This document shows, piece by piece, positions 33,680 to 42,581 of a DNA stretch of 44,011 nucleotides. The DNA is from JAAFHN01 sp031421855. GTDB lineage: Bacteria; Pseudomonadota; Gammaproteobacteria; Burkholderiales; Burkholderiaceae_C. The notes below the pieces were generated by a model. The model was not told where the DNA came from and did not search any database. It saw only the letters and a list, made by a program, of their open reading frames with translations. The position numbers were made by a program, and so were the translations under genes. Location of the stretch: positions 1 to 44,011 of the forward strand of contig JANOPN010000166.1 of assembly GCA_031421855.1 (NCBI GenBank). Reading direction: 5' to 3'. Positions within the stretch are counted from its first letter, which is position 1, and every line of letters starts with the position of its first letter.

Positions 33680-33698
33680 GCGAATGAGAATTGTATGC
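33680..33698 (+). promoter_or_regulatory. Possible Fur box between divergent transporter genes
   Basis: GCGAATGAGAATTGTATGC matches 11 of 19 positions of the Fur consensus, with the typical AATGAGAAT core. It lies between the divergent permease and ATPase starts, followed by a -10-like TATACT. Position and likely iron substrate support it; the match is moderate. Confidence 0.45.
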
Positions 33699-33715
33699 AG
33701 TCTTATACTCGCCAC

Positions 33716-34786
33716 ATGGATTTAAGTCTGCAACAACTGGGGGTGAGCTACGGCGAAACACGGGCCGTGAACGCGGTCAGCATGGCATTGCCCAACGGCT
33801 CGATTGGCGCGTTGATTGGACCGTCAGGTTGCGGCAAAACCACGCTTTTGCGCGCAGTGGCTGGCCTTGAAGTCGCCCAAAGCGGTCAAATCAGCATCGG
33901 CGGCACGATGGTCAGCGGGCCAAGCATCCACGTGCGGTCTGAGCATCGCCGCGTGGGCATGGTGTTTCAAGACTACGCGCTGTTTCCGCACCTGGATGTC
34001 GCCCACAACATCGCGTTTGGCCTACACGCCACACCCCATGGCGAGCGCCGCCAGCGCGTTGACCAACTCCTTGAATTGGTGGGTTTGCCTCGCATGCAGC
34101 GTCGCATGCCGCACGAGCTCTCCGGCGGACAACAACAACGCGTGGCCTTGGCCCGCGCCTTGGCCCCCAAGCCAGCCTTGCTCTTGATGGACGAGCCGTT
34201 TTCGAACCTCGATGTCGAGCTGCGCGAGCGCTTAGCCCACGAGGTGCGCCAAATTTTGAAGGCCGAGAAAACCACTGCACTGCTGGTCACCCACGACCAA
34301 CTTGAAGCGTTTGCGATTGCCGACAGCATTGGCGTGATGCAAAGCGGTCAATTGCACCAGTGGGCCGATGCGTACACGCTCTACCACCGGCCAGCCACGC
34401 GGTTTGTGGCAGATTTCATCGGCCACGGCGTGTTCATTGCGGCGCGCATCGAGGCTGACAGCTCCCACGACGGCCCGCACAAACACGTGACCACGCCGCT
34501 TGGCGAACTGCACGACATCGCCCCCGAAGTACTCAGCGCCCTGCCCGAGGGCGAGTGCGATTTGCTGCTGCGTGCCGACGACATCATTCACGACGACAAC
34601 GCCCCAACCCAGGCGCGCATCACCCGCAAAGCCTTCAGAGGCAACGAGTTTTTGTACACCTTGCAGCTCGACGGCGGCCAAACCGTGCTCGCCCACGTCC
34701 CCAGCCACCACAACCACCAAGTCGGCGAAAAAATCGGCATCCGAGCCGAGGTGGACCATGTGGTGACGTTTGATCGGCTGAACTAG
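33716..34786 (+). CDS. Fe3+-type ABC transporter ATP-binding protein
   Basis: A 356-residue ABC ATPase: Walker A GPSGCGKT (35-42), Q loop in VFQDYALFPHLDV, signature ELSGGQQQRVALARAL, Walker B LLLMDEPFSNLD, H loop LLVTHDQ, then a C-terminal TOBE-like domain (about 245-356, RITRKAFRGNEFLYTLQL). Sequence and layout fit FbpC/AfuC of ferric iron importers. The ATG at 33716 (MDLSLQQLGVSYG) is chosen; 7 extra codons are open upstream but would run into the putative Fur box region. A type A repeat begins 3 nt after the stop. Confidence 0.92.
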   Translation: MDLSLQQLGVSYGETRAVNAVSMALPNGSIGALIGPSGCGKTTLLRAVAGLEVAQSGQISIGGTMVSGPSIHVRSEHRRVGMVFQDYALFPHLDVAHNIAFGLHATPHGERRQRVDQLLELVGLPRMQRRMPHELSGGQQQRVALARALAPKPALLLMDEPFSNLDVELRERLAHEVRQILKAEKTTALLVTHDQLEAFAIADSIGVMQSGQLHQWADAYTLYHRPATRFVADFIGHGVFIAARIEADSSHDGPHKHVTTPLGELHDIAPEVLSALPEGECDLLLRADDIIHDDNAPTQARITRKAFRGNEFLYTLQLDGGQTVLAHVPSHHNHQVGEKIGIRAEVDHVVTFDRLN

Positions 34787-34788
34787 CG

Positions 34789-34850
34789 ATTTTTTAGTCT
34801 TTTAAGCCTCTGGTCTACGGATTCATTGGGTTTGTTGCTATGTATAAATG
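34789..34850 (+). repeat. Type A 65-bp repeat, copy 8
   Basis: ATTTTTTAGTCTTTTAAGCC, then TCTGGTCTACGGATTCATTG and GGTTTGTTGCTATG. It occupies nearly all of the convergent gap between the ATPase gene stop (34786) and the VTT-protein stop (34861). Confidence 0.85.
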
Positions 34851-34860
34851 AGCTAAAAAC

Positions 34861-35358
34861 TCAAACCGACCCCGGAAAAACCCACAGCAGCACAATCGTC
34901 ATCACCAAATAGCGCAAAAACTTACCCACGAGCATGTAGCCCACGCAGAGCCAAAAGGGGAGTTTGAGCCAACCGGCGACTACGCACAAAGGGTCGCCCA
35001 CGACGGGCAGAAAGCTCAGTAAGCACGCTTTGGGGCCAAGGCGCTCCAGCCATTGCAGTGCCTTGAGCTGCACCTTGGATCTGGGTGCCTTGCGGGCTTT
35101 GTCCACGGCGGCGTGGGCGCCGTAGCCCATCCACCAGTCAACCGCGCCGCCCAGGGTGTTGCCGGCAGTGGCCACCAAGATGCCTGGCCACAACAGCTCG
35201 GGGTTGAGCTTGACCAAACCAAACAGCGCGGGCTCGGAGCCCAAGGGCAAAAGCGTCGCGCCAATAAACGACACGACAAACAGCGTGCTCAGCCCAAACT
35301 GCGGCAGGGCGAGCCAAACCAGCAGCGCGTCGATTGAGGTTTGGATCCAAGCAGTCAT
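34861..35358 (-). CDS. VTT-domain (YqaA/DedA-like) membrane protein
   Basis: A 165-residue membrane protein of the YqaA branch of the DedA/VTT family. Hydrophobic segments near 10-30, 48-70 and 120-160 flank the conserved G/P loops (GSEPALFGLVKLNP, VATAGNTLGGAVDWWMGYG, FLPVVGDPLCVVAGWLKLPF). DedA-family proteins act in membrane homeostasis and some as lipid flippases; the role of this short group is not known. It is convergent with the ABC ATPase gene and divergent from dusB. Confidence 0.92.
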   Translation of the reverse strand: MTAWIQTSIDALLVWLALPQFGLSTLFVVSFIGATLLPLGSEPALFGLVKLNPELLWPGILVATAGNTLGGAVDWWMGYGAHAAVDKARKAPRSKVQLKALQWLERLGPKACLLSFLPVVGDPLCVVAGWLKLPFWLCVGYMLVGKFLRYLVMTIVLLWVFPGSV

Positions 35359-35537
35359 GTCTGTGAGTTTAGTTTGATGTCGTCAAAACCCGGGTAGTGA
35401 GCATTCACCAACCGGGCATCGCTTGTGGGGATTGAAGACCAGTAGCGAGCCCAAACTGAGCCAATTCGTTAACAAATGAAACAGTTGCCTGCTCAAAAAT
35501 GAGGCAGCTACAATCCGCATCCACCGCGACCACCCAC

Positions 35538-36527
35538 ATGCACATCGGCCCCTATCTACTGCCCAACCGCCTCTTTGTCGCCCCCATGGCCGGGGTGACG
35601 GATCGGCCCTTTCGCATGCTGTGCAAGCGTTTGGGCGCGGGCTATGCGGTGAGCGAGATGGTCACGTCGCGCCGTGACCTGTGGGACAGCTTGAAGACCT
35701 CGCGCCGCGCCAACCACGCGGGCGAGACCGACCCGATTGCGGTGCAAATTGCGGGCACCGACGCGCTGATGATGGCTGACGCGGCCCGCTACAACATCGA
35801 GCGCGGCGCGCAGATCATTGACATCAACATGGGCTGCCCCGCGAAGAAGGTGTGCAACAAATGGGCAGGATCAGCCCTCATGCAGCAGCCTGAATTGGCC
35901 ACGCAAATCGTGCGCGCGGTGGTGGCGGCTTGCGCGCCGCAAGGCGTGCCCGTGACGTTGAAGATGCGCACCGGCTGGAGCGCCGAGGGCCGAAACGCCG
36001 TTGAATTGGCCAAGCGCTTTGAGGCAGAGGGCGTGGCCATGCTCACGGTGCATGGCCGCACCCGCGAGCAAGGCTACAAAGGCCAAGCGGAGTACGACAC
36101 CATGGCCGAGGTGAAGTCGCGGGTCAACATCCCGATGGTGGCCAATGGGGACGTGGACTCACCCGCCAAAGTGCGCGCGGTGCTCAAAGCCACGGGCGCA
36201 GACGCAGTCATGATTGGCCGCGCCGCTCAAGGCAACCCGTGGATTTTTCGCGAAATTGCGCATGAGCTGGCCACGGGCGAGCTGCTCCCACCGCCAAGTC
36301 TGGCTGAGATGAAGTCGGTGCTGATCGACCACTTGCACGACCACTACAGCTTGTATGGCGAGTTCAGCGGCACGCGCAGCGCTCGCAAACACATTGGCTG
36401 GTACACCCATCGCTTGGCGGGCAGCCAGGCGTTTCGAGCCCACATGAACACACTTGACGAGGCACGCGACCAAGTGCGGGCCGTCGCTGATTATTTTGAT
36501 TTCCTTGAAACCTCTGTAGAAACCTAA
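35538..36527 (+). CDS. dusB: tRNA-dihydrouridine synthase B
   Basis: An FMN-dependent enzyme reducing uridine in the D-loop of tRNA. The 329 residues form a TIM barrel (PYLLPNRLFVAPMAGVTDRP at the N-terminus) with the catalytic Cys region INMGCPAKKVCNKWAGSALM, the His/Arg motif LTVHGRTREQGYKG, NGDVDSPAK and MIGRAAQGNPWIF, then the C-terminal helical tRNA-binding domain. The start ATG at 35538 begins MHIGPYLL; an ATG 39 nt upstream is possible. The fis gene starts 4 nt after the stop, the conserved dusB-fis pairing. Confidence 0.97.
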   Translation: MHIGPYLLPNRLFVAPMAGVTDRPFRMLCKRLGAGYAVSEMVTSRRDLWDSLKTSRRANHAGETDPIAVQIAGTDALMMADAARYNIERGAQIIDINMGCPAKKVCNKWAGSALMQQPELATQIVRAVVAACAPQGVPVTLKMRTGWSAEGRNAVELAKRFEAEGVAMLTVHGRTREQGYKGQAEYDTMAEVKSRVNIPMVANGDVDSPAKVRAVLKATGADAVMIGRAAQGNPWIFREIAHELATGELLPPPSLAEMKSVLIDHLHDHYSLYGEFSGTRSARKHIGWYTHRLAGSQAFRAHMNTLDEARDQVRAVADYFDFLETSVET

Positions 36528-36531
36528 AAAA

Positions 36532-36768
36532 ATGAGCCAAAAAGCCATCGAAGACAGCGTGAAGTCCACGCTCAACACCTACCTCAACGACTTGCAAGAC
36601 ACCGCTCCGGCCGACTTGTACGACATGATGGTGCGCACCGTTGAAAAACCGCTTTTGGAAGTGGTGATGGAAAAAGCCAACAACAACCAAAGCCGCGCTG
36701 CGGAGTGGCTGGGGTTGAACCGCAACACCTTGCGCAAAAAATTGGTTGAACACAAGCTGGCCGACTAA
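36532..36768 (+). CDS. fis: Fis-family nucleoid-associated DNA-binding protein
   Basis: A 78-residue Fis homologue. The N-terminal part (MSQKAIEDSVKSTLNTYLND, then LYDMMVRTVEKPLLEVVM) forms the dimerising helices, and the C-terminal helix-turn-helix is RAAEWLGLNRNTLRKKL. Fis organises the chromosome and adjusts rRNA and other promoters with growth phase. Linkage to dusB upstream is conserved; the betaproteobacterial form is shorter than E. coli Fis (98). purH follows 47 nt later. Confidence 0.95.
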   Translation: MSQKAIEDSVKSTLNTYLNDLQDTAPADLYDMMVRTVEKPLLEVVMEKANNNQSRAAEWLGLNRNTLRKKLVEHKLAD

Positions 36769-36815
36769 AAACCGCAGCGCTCTCGACACGCCCTTCAAAC
36801 CATTCAAAACACCCC

Positions 36816-38405
36816 ATGACCGTTAAAACCGCCCTGCTCTCCGTCTCAGACAAAACCGGCGTGCTCGACTTCGCGCGCGAATTGCACGCACTGGGTATCA
36901 CGCTGCTATCGACCGGCGGCACCGCCAAACTGTTGGCCGACGCTGGCCTACCGGTGCGCGAAGTGGCTGACGTGACGGGCTTCCCCGAGATGCTGGATGG
37001 TCGAGTCAAAACCTTGCACCCCACTGTGCACGGCGGCTTGCTGGCGCGGCGCGAGCTGCCCGCCCACATGGCCGCACTGGCTGCGCACGGAATCGGCACG
37101 ATTGACCTGCTGGTCGTCAACCTCTACCCATTTGAGGCGACCGTTGCCAAGCCCAACTGCACGCTTGACGACGCGATTGAAAACATCGACATCGGCGGCC
37201 CCGCCATGGTGCGCAGTGCGGCCAAAAACTGGCGCGACGTGGGCGTGGTGACCGACGCCGCGCAATATGCTGACGTGCTCGCACAGTTGCAGACATCGGG
37301 CACCTTGAGTAACTTGACGCGCTTCAAACTCAGCGTGGCGGCATTTAATCGCATCAGCAGCTACGACGGCGCGATCAGCAACTATTTGAGCAGCGTTGAC
37401 GCAGCGAATTTGACGGGTTCAACGCCGCCCCAGCGCAGTGAATTTGCCCAACAATTCAACGCGCAATATGCCAAACGCCAAGACCTGCGCTACGGCGAAA
37501 ATCCGCACCAATCGGCCGCGTTTTACGCCGACATGAACCCTGCACCGGGCTCACTCGTCACTGCGCAGCAAATTCAAGGCAAAGAGCTGTCGTACAACAA
37601 CATCGCCGACGCCGATGCCGCTTGGGAGTGCGTCAAAAGCTTTGAGACCGTTGCCTGCGTCATCGTCAAGCACGCCAACCCCTGCGGCGTGGCCGTGGCA
37701 CCCGATGCTTTGGGCGCGTACACCAAAGCCTTGGCCACCGACCCCACCAGCGCGTTTGGCGGCATCATCGCGTTCAACCGAGTCGTTGACGCAGCGACCG
37801 CGCAAGCCGTGGCCAAACAGTTTGTTGAAGTGCTGATGGCCCCCGGCTTTGACGACGCGGCGCTGAGCGTTTTGGCAGCCAAGCCTAATGTGCGGGTCTT
37901 GCAAATCGCCCTGCCAGCCAGCGCGGCGAGCACCCGAAACGCTTTTGAGACCAAGCGTGTCGGCTCCGGGCTTTTGATTCAGTCCAGCGACAACCAAGAG
38001 CTGTCTGCTTCCGACCTCAAAGTCGTCACCGCCAAACGCCCAAGCCCCCAAGAGATTGAAGACCTGCTGTTTGCCTGGAAAGTCGCCAAATACGTCAAAA
38101 GCAACGCCATTGTTTTTTGCAAAGACGGCATGACCATGGGTGTGGGTGCAGGCCAAATGAGCCGCCTGGATTCAGCCCGCATCGCCTCGATCAAGGCCGA
38201 ACACGCCAAACTCAGCCTGAGCGGCACCGCAGTCGCAAGCGACGCGTTTTTTCCGTTTCGCGACGGACTTGACGTGGTCGTCGACGCGGGCGCAACCAGC
38301 ATCATCCAACCCGGCGGCTCCATGCGCGACCAAGAAGTCATCGACGCCGCCAATGAGCGCGGCGTGGCGATGGTGTTCAGCGGCGTGCGGCACTTTCGGC
38401 ATTGA
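36816..38405 (+). CDS. purH: Bifunctional AICAR transformylase / IMP cyclohydrolase
   Basis: Catalyses the last two steps of de novo IMP synthesis. The 529-residue protein has the N-terminal cyclohydrolase domain (ALLSVSDKTGVLDFARELH, STGGTAKLL, VKTLHPTVHGGLLARR) and the C-terminal transformylase domain with the catalytic Lys-His in VIVKHANPCGVAV, then TSAFGGIIAFNR and the terminal GGSMRDQEVIDAANE and GVRHFRH. A start ATG after GAAAACACCCC has no strong ribosome-binding site. Placement after dusB-fis is common in betaproteobacteria. Confidence 0.98.
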   Translation: MTVKTALLSVSDKTGVLDFARELHALGITLLSTGGTAKLLADAGLPVREVADVTGFPEMLDGRVKTLHPTVHGGLLARRELPAHMAALAAHGIGTIDLLVVNLYPFEATVAKPNCTLDDAIENIDIGGPAMVRSAAKNWRDVGVVTDAAQYADVLAQLQTSGTLSNLTRFKLSVAAFNRISSYDGAISNYLSSVDAANLTGSTPPQRSEFAQQFNAQYAKRQDLRYGENPHQSAAFYADMNPAPGSLVTAQQIQGKELSYNNIADADAAWECVKSFETVACVIVKHANPCGVAVAPDALGAYTKALATDPTSAFGGIIAFNRVVDAATAQAVAKQFVEVLMAPGFDDAALSVLAAKPNVRVLQIALPASAASTRNAFETKRVGSGLLIQSSDNQELSASDLKVVTAKRPSPQEIEDLLFAWKVAKYVKSNAIVFCKDGMTMGVGAGQMSRLDSARIASIKAEHAKLSLSGTAVASDAFFPFRDGLDVVVDAGATSIIQPGGSMRDQEVIDAANERGVAMVFSGVRHFRH

Positions 38406-38419
38406 GATAGACTGATCTC

Positions 38420-38659
38420 ATGACCATCATCCAAATAGAAATACCCGACCAGCTCGCCCGAAGCGCCCAGCTGGCCGGGCTCGTGAACGGGGGCAACTTT
38501 GAGTCGACCGTTCAAGGGGTGGTGAGGGATTGGATGCAAAAGCTCGCCGCACAACGATTGGGTCAAGCGATTGCGACGCTCGCAGCCACGCCGATGACTG
38601 ATGCCGAGCTGTCGCCGAGCGATATCGATGCCGCCATTGCCGCCGCTCGCGGTCATTGA
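38420..38659 (+). CDS. Small antitoxin-like partner of PIN toxin
   Basis: A 79-residue protein (MTIIQIEIPDQLARSAQ at the N-terminus, a beta strand and helix typical of small PIN antitoxins, then PSDIDAAIAAARG). It overlaps the PIN-toxin gene downstream by 32 nt in another frame, a translationally coupled toxin-antitoxin arrangement. I recognise no named antitoxin family with certainty; a DNA-binding ribbon-helix-helix is possible. Confidence 0.75.
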   Translation: MTIIQIEIPDQLARSAQLAGLVNGGNFESTVQGVVRDWMQKLAAQRLGQAIATLAATPMTDAELSPSDIDAAIAAARGH

Positions 38660-39068
38660 CACCAACATTTGGTTGTCAGGCCTCATTTGGGGCGGGCCAC
38701 CGAGGCAGCTGGTGCAGGCGGTTTTGGATCGAAGGCTGCGGTGTGCGATTTCGGCCGAACTGATTTCCGAGTTTGATCGGGTTTTGCATTACCCGAAAAT
38801 TCAACGCGCACTCGCAGCGCGCGAACTCAATCCTCGCTCACTGACCGAGTTGGTTGGTCTAGTCTGCGTGCAGATTGCAGCACCGGAGCTCGGCACTCGG
38901 GTCAGCCGCGACAAAGACGATGATGCCGTACTGGCGTGCGCGGTCGCCGCTTCAGCCGATTTCATTGCAAGTGGCGACGCTGATTTGCTGGTGCTCGCCA
39001 ACTACAAGAACATCAAAATTCTGACACCTACTGACGCGCTAAACCAACTAAAGCAGTCATTGAACTGA
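38628..39068 (+). CDS. PIN-domain toxin (COG1569-type)
   Basis: A 146-residue PIN nuclease with the four acidic residues of the family: Asp in VIDTNIWLSGL, Glu in LISEFDRVL, Asp in RDKDDDAVLAC and Asp in ASGDADLLVL. PIN toxins of type II systems cleave RNA, often tRNA. The start at 38628 (MPPLPPLAVIDTN) is the ATG nearest the domain, inside the 3' end of the antitoxin gene; an ATG 27 nt upstream is also open. It forms a two-gene module with the upstream frame. Confidence 0.85.
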   Translation: MPPLPPLAVIDTNIWLSGLIWGGPPRQLVQAVLDRRLRCAISAELISEFDRVLHYPKIQRALAARELNPRSLTELVGLVCVQIAAPELGTRVSRDKDDDAVLACAVAASADFIASGDADLLVLANYKNIKILTPTDALNQLKQSLN

Positions 39069-39091
39069 GCGCCGCCGTCAGTCGCTCAACA

Positions 39092-41668
39092 TCACTCCGC
39101 CGCCTGCCTCAGCGTCACCACCACTGGCCGATTGAGTACTTCTCTCATGCCCCACCATCCGGCTGCGAGTGCGATGGCTGCCCCGAAAGCGCCGCCTGCG
39201 AGCGGAACCCACCACTGGGCGGTCCAGGTGAACTCAAACGCAAACTTGGCCATGGCCCAGCCGATGATCATGGCCACGCCGCTGGCCAGCACGCCTGCGA
39301 GCATGCCCACGCCGGCTAGCTCGGCCCGCTGCACTTGACGCAACAAGCTGCTGCGCGCGCCCAGCGCACGAAGGATGGCGTACTCGCGCGCACGCTCTTC
39401 GCGGGTGGCGGTCACGGTCGCGAGCAGCACGATCAATCCGGCAATCAGCGTAAAACCAAACAAAAACTCCACCGCCCGCGTGACTTGATCGAGCACGCGC
39501 TGCACTTGCGCGATGGTTTGGCTCATGTCGACGTTGGTGACGTTGGGGAATTGCCGCACCAAGGCGTTGTCAAACCCCTTGGTGGCGGGCGCCTTGAACG
39601 CGCTCATGTAAGTTGCGGGCACGTCTGCCATGTCGGCCACCGTGAACATCACAAAGAAGTTTGCCCGCATGCTGCCCCAGTCAACTTTGCGCAGGCTGGT
39701 CACTTTGGCTGTGGCGTTGATGCCAGCGACATCAAAGGTCACGGTGTCGCCCAGTTTGAGGTTGAGGGTCTCGGCAATGCCTTCTTCGACACTGATCTCG
39801 CCCTTGGCCCCCGGTGTCCAGCTGCCGGCTGTGATTTTGTTGTGCGCCGGTGCCTCAGCCGCGTGGCTGAGGTTGAACTCGCGGTCAACCATGCGTTTGG
39901 CACGGTCGTCGGTAAAACTATCTGGCCCCATGGTTTTGCCGTTGATATCAACCAACCGGCCGCGAATCATGGGGAACAAATCAAAGCGCTTGACCGACTC
40001 GGCCTCAATCTTGGCCCTGAACGAATCCACTTGCTCGGGCTGGATGTTGATCACGAAACGGTTTGGCGCATCAGGCGGCGTGGATGCCCGCCACGCGTTG
40101 ACCAAGTCGGTTCGCAAGAGCACCAACAGCACCAAGGCCAGCAAGCCCACCGCCAGCGAGCTGGTTTGCACCACCGCAAACACCGGGCGGGCCGATATTT
40201 GTCGGGTGGCCAGCACCAGCCAGCGCGGGCTGACATCTTCGACGACCAGCTTGCGCAGCAACTTCACGGCCACCCAAGCCGCGAGTGCAAAAAGCGCCAC
40301 CGCCAAGGCAAAGCCACCCACCGCGATGGCACCCAGCTTGATGTCGGCGCTGGTCGCCAGCAAAAGACCCGCAAAACCCGCAACGCCCACCAACAACACA
40401 CCAAGCGACGCAGGCTTGATCGAGCCCATGTCGCGGCGAATCACCCGCAGTGGCGGCACCGAGGCGAGTTGCAACACGGGCGGCAAGCCAAACGCCAACA
40501 ACAGCGTCAGCCCCACGCCCACGCCTAAAACACCCGGCCAAGGCCCGGGCGGTGGCAATGCCGCCTCAACCAAGCCGGCCAAAACCGCCAACAGGCCCAG
40601 ATGCAACACAAAGCCCAGTGCCAACCCCACCAAACTGGCGGCCATGCCCACCCAAGCAAACTCCAGCGTGTAGCTCCACGCAATGGTGCGCTGCGAGCAA
40701 CCCAGCACCCGAAGCATGGCACAGCCATCCAAATGAGCTTGGGCAAAACCCCGCGCCGCAATGGCAATGGCCACCGCGCTGAGCAGCGCGCTCAGCAAGG
40801 CCACCAAGTTCAAAAATTTGCCCGCTCGGTCCAGGGTTTGGCGCATTTGCGGGCTGCCTGACTCAAAGCTCTCGACCCGAACGCCCTTGAGCTCTCCCGC
40901 ATCGACCCGCGTCTTGACCCAAGCCGCAAACTCAGTCGCGCGCCGCTCCAAGGCCGGGGTGTTGCCCGCCACAGCGAGCCGCCAGGTGATTCGACTCGCC
41001 GGTTGCACCAATTGCGTGGCCGCCAAATCACCCGCGTTGAGCATCACACGCGGCGCAAAGTTCATGAACCCGGCACCGCGATCAGGCTCTTGCGCCACCG
41101 TGTGGCTGATCTTGAAGCGCGACTCGCCAAGCAGCAAGGTGTCGCCGAGTTTCAAGTTCAGTGCATCGAGCAAGGCCGCATCAACCCACGCCGTGCCCGG
41201 CACGGGCGCGCCACCCCGCCCGGTGCCCGGTGTGGGCCCACCCTGCGCGACCGATTTGGCGCTGTCTTGGGCCAAACTCAGCTTGCCACGCAGTGGATAC
41301 GCCGCATCAACCGCTTTGAGCGCCACCAGCTTGGAGGCACCACCCGCCGCGTCTTCAGCCCGCCCCATGGTGGGAAACGCCAGCGTCTCTGACACGGTCA
41401 GCCCCATCGCTCGCGCCTTGGCGGCCAAGTCGGGCGGCGTGGCGCGGTCAGCGCTCACAACCGCGTCGCCACCCATCAAGGCCCGCGCATCGCGCTGCAA
41501 ACCCGCATTGAGCCGATCGGCCACAAACCCCACCGCACTCAAGGCCGCCACAGCCAAGGCTACCGCAGCCGCCAAAAGCCGCAAGTCACCCGCTCGCCAG
41601 TCTCGCCAAAGAGAGCCCCAAGCGAGGGCGACAGCTTGCGAAAAGGTGTTGGAACGGTTGGAACTCAT
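39092..41668 (-). CDS. FtsX-like ABC transporter permease (YbbP type)
   Basis: An 858-residue permease. TM1 lies near 28-50, a large periplasmic domain (about 60-270) follows, three TM segments with an FtsX-like domain come next (about 285-420), then more TM pairs (430-520), a second periplasmic domain (about 535-720) and a C-terminal FtsX domain with three TM segments (about 735-850; REYAILRALGARSSLLRQV). This is the MacB/LolC-related YbbP layout. YbbP normally works with an ATPase YbbA encoded next door, but neither flank has one, so the partner must be elsewhere. The substrate is unknown. Confidence 0.92.
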   Translation of the reverse strand: MSSNRSNTFSQAVALAWGSLWRDWRAGDLRLLAAAVALAVAALSAVGFVADRLNAGLQRDARALMGGDAVVSADRATPPDLAAKARAMGLTVSETLAFPTMGRAEDAAGGASKLVALKAVDAAYPLRGKLSLAQDSAKSVAQGGPTPGTGRGGAPVPGTAWVDAALLDALNLKLGDTLLLGESRFKISHTVAQEPDRGAGFMNFAPRVMLNAGDLAATQLVQPASRITWRLAVAGNTPALERRATEFAAWVKTRVDAGELKGVRVESFESGSPQMRQTLDRAGKFLNLVALLSALLSAVAIAIAARGFAQAHLDGCAMLRVLGCSQRTIAWSYTLEFAWVGMAASLVGLALGFVLHLGLLAVLAGLVEAALPPPGPWPGVLGVGVGLTLLLAFGLPPVLQLASVPPLRVIRRDMGSIKPASLGVLLVGVAGFAGLLLATSADIKLGAIAVGGFALAVALFALAAWVAVKLLRKLVVEDVSPRWLVLATRQISARPVFAVVQTSSLAVGLLALVLLVLLRTDLVNAWRASTPPDAPNRFVINIQPEQVDSFRAKIEAESVKRFDLFPMIRGRLVDINGKTMGPDSFTDDRAKRMVDREFNLSHAAEAPAHNKITAGSWTPGAKGEISVEEGIAETLNLKLGDTVTFDVAGINATAKVTSLRKVDWGSMRANFFVMFTVADMADVPATYMSAFKAPATKGFDNALVRQFPNVTNVDMSQTIAQVQRVLDQVTRAVEFLFGFTLIAGLIVLLATVTATREERAREYAILRALGARSSLLRQVQRAELAGVGMLAGVLASGVAMIIGWAMAKFAFEFTWTAQWWVPLAGGAFGAAIALAAGWWGMREVLNRPVVVTLRQAAE

Positions 41669-41744
41669 GACCGCACTTTAGCCCGAACGGCGCTGACGAG
41701 ATGACCAAGGGGTTTCAAAAGGCTCGTTGAAGCCGCTTTTGCGC

Positions 41745-41806
41745 TATTTTTAGGTCAAATCGGCACTTGGTCACCGGATTCGTTGGGTTAGTTGCTATCA
41801 ATTAAT
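41745..41806 (+). repeat. Type A 65-bp repeat, copy 9
   Basis: ATTTTTAGGTCAAATCGGCA, then CTTGGTCACCGGATTCGTTG and GGTTAGTTGCTATCAATTAA. Its right end supplies the stop codon (TAA) of the VapC-type gene that ends at 41802. Confidence 0.85.
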
Positions 41807-42224
41807 GACTAACCATGTCAAATGGATTTACGACCACAACACCCGTGCCACGAAAGTCGCTGACGTTTCGGGTTGCGACCCCGAATCCGTGCTCTAGTGC
41901 GGTGGCAGCAATCATCGCGTCGCGTTCTGATCGCGGGTTGGGCACATGCGTGGCTGCGCAAAGCGTGGCCGTGCGGTGATTGAAGGGCAGTATCCGACCG
42001 CTGAAACTCTGTCTCAGGCCATCGAGCCAGACACGCAGAGCGCCTCCTTGAGGCGGCGAGCGCCGCTCAAGCAGCATCACGCCGTGCTCAAGCTCCAATA
42101 CGCTGATCGCCGACAAATACAGTTGCGCAACCGGATGCCGCGAGGCCCAAGCGCGGACTTCGGACGAGGGGTTGGCCTTGCCTTGGCGCAACTCAGAGAT
42201 GATGTTGGTGTCAAGAATGAACAC
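41802..42224 (-). CDS. VapC-type PIN toxin
   Basis: A 140-residue PIN-domain protein with FILDTNIISEL (Asp), ISVLELEHGV (Glu), PRSERDAMIAATA (Asp) and ATRNVSDFRGTGV (last acidic). VapC toxins are endoribonucleases held inactive by their antitoxin. It lies 5 nt after a Phd/YefM-type antitoxin gene on the same strand. The last codons and stop (V-S-H-stop) are inside or next to a type A repeat, so the C-terminus may have been changed by the insertion. Confidence 0.9.
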   Translation of the reverse strand: MFILDTNIISELRQGKANPSSEVRAWASRHPVAQLYLSAISVLELEHGVMLLERRSPPQGGALRVWLDGLRQSFSGRILPFNHRTATLCAATHVPNPRSERDAMIAATALEHGFGVATRNVSDFRGTGVVVVNPFDMVSH

Positions 42225-42229
42225 CGCAA

Positions 42230-42490
42230 TCAGCCCAGGTCGGGTACTTTAAGCTCAACATTCAGACGCGGAGCGTCGAACGCCTCGGCCATGTCGCAGG
42301 GGATGCCGTCCATCACATCCAGCAGCGAGGTTGAGCGCGTACCACCCAAGCGGTGGTAGTCCTCGATCTTCAATAAAGCAAAAGCAGGTCGACCCCGGTC
42401 GGTGATGAACACCACGCCGTCACTGGCCGCGCGTTTAGCCGCGCCCACGTCTCGCGTGAAGTCACGGCTCGATACGGTGTGGGTTGTCAT
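42230..42490 (-). CDS. Phd/YefM-family antitoxin
   Basis: An 86-residue antitoxin. The N-terminal DNA-binding fold reads VSSRDFTRDVGAAKRAA, VVFITDRGRPAFALLKIEDY, and an extended C-terminus follows. The start ATG at 42490 has GGAGAG upstream; the frame is open 39 nt further. It heads a two-gene operon with the VapC-type toxin; antitoxins of this family repress their own operon through upstream palindromes. Confidence 0.88.
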   Translation of the reverse strand: MTTHTVSSRDFTRDVGAAKRAASDGVVFITDRGRPAFALLKIEDYHRLGGTRSTSLLDVMDGIPCDMAEAFDAPRLNVELKVPDLG

Positions 42491-42545
42491 GATGCTCTCC
42501 AAATTGGGCGGTGGGGGCGAATGACCCACGTCGATGCCGATGTTT

Positions 42546-42559
42546 GTATGTTATGACAT
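42546..42559. promoter_or_regulatory. Candidate Phd operator half-site (downstream TA module)
   Basis: GTATGTTATGACAT contains the small dyad ATGT-TATG-ACAT and the octamer GTATGTTA that also forms both arms of the palindrome at 43319. It lies about 56 nt upstream of the Phd/YefM start at 42490. Confidence 0.4.
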
Positions 42560-42581
42560 TTGATGAGCATCGTCAAACCAG

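Noticed and set aside
39335..40673. Two long plus-strand open frames (397 and 347 codons)
   Set aside because: Both are antisense to the FtsX-like permease, overlap each other, and have biased Arg/His/Gln or Ser/Thr composition typical of shadow frames in GC-rich DNA.
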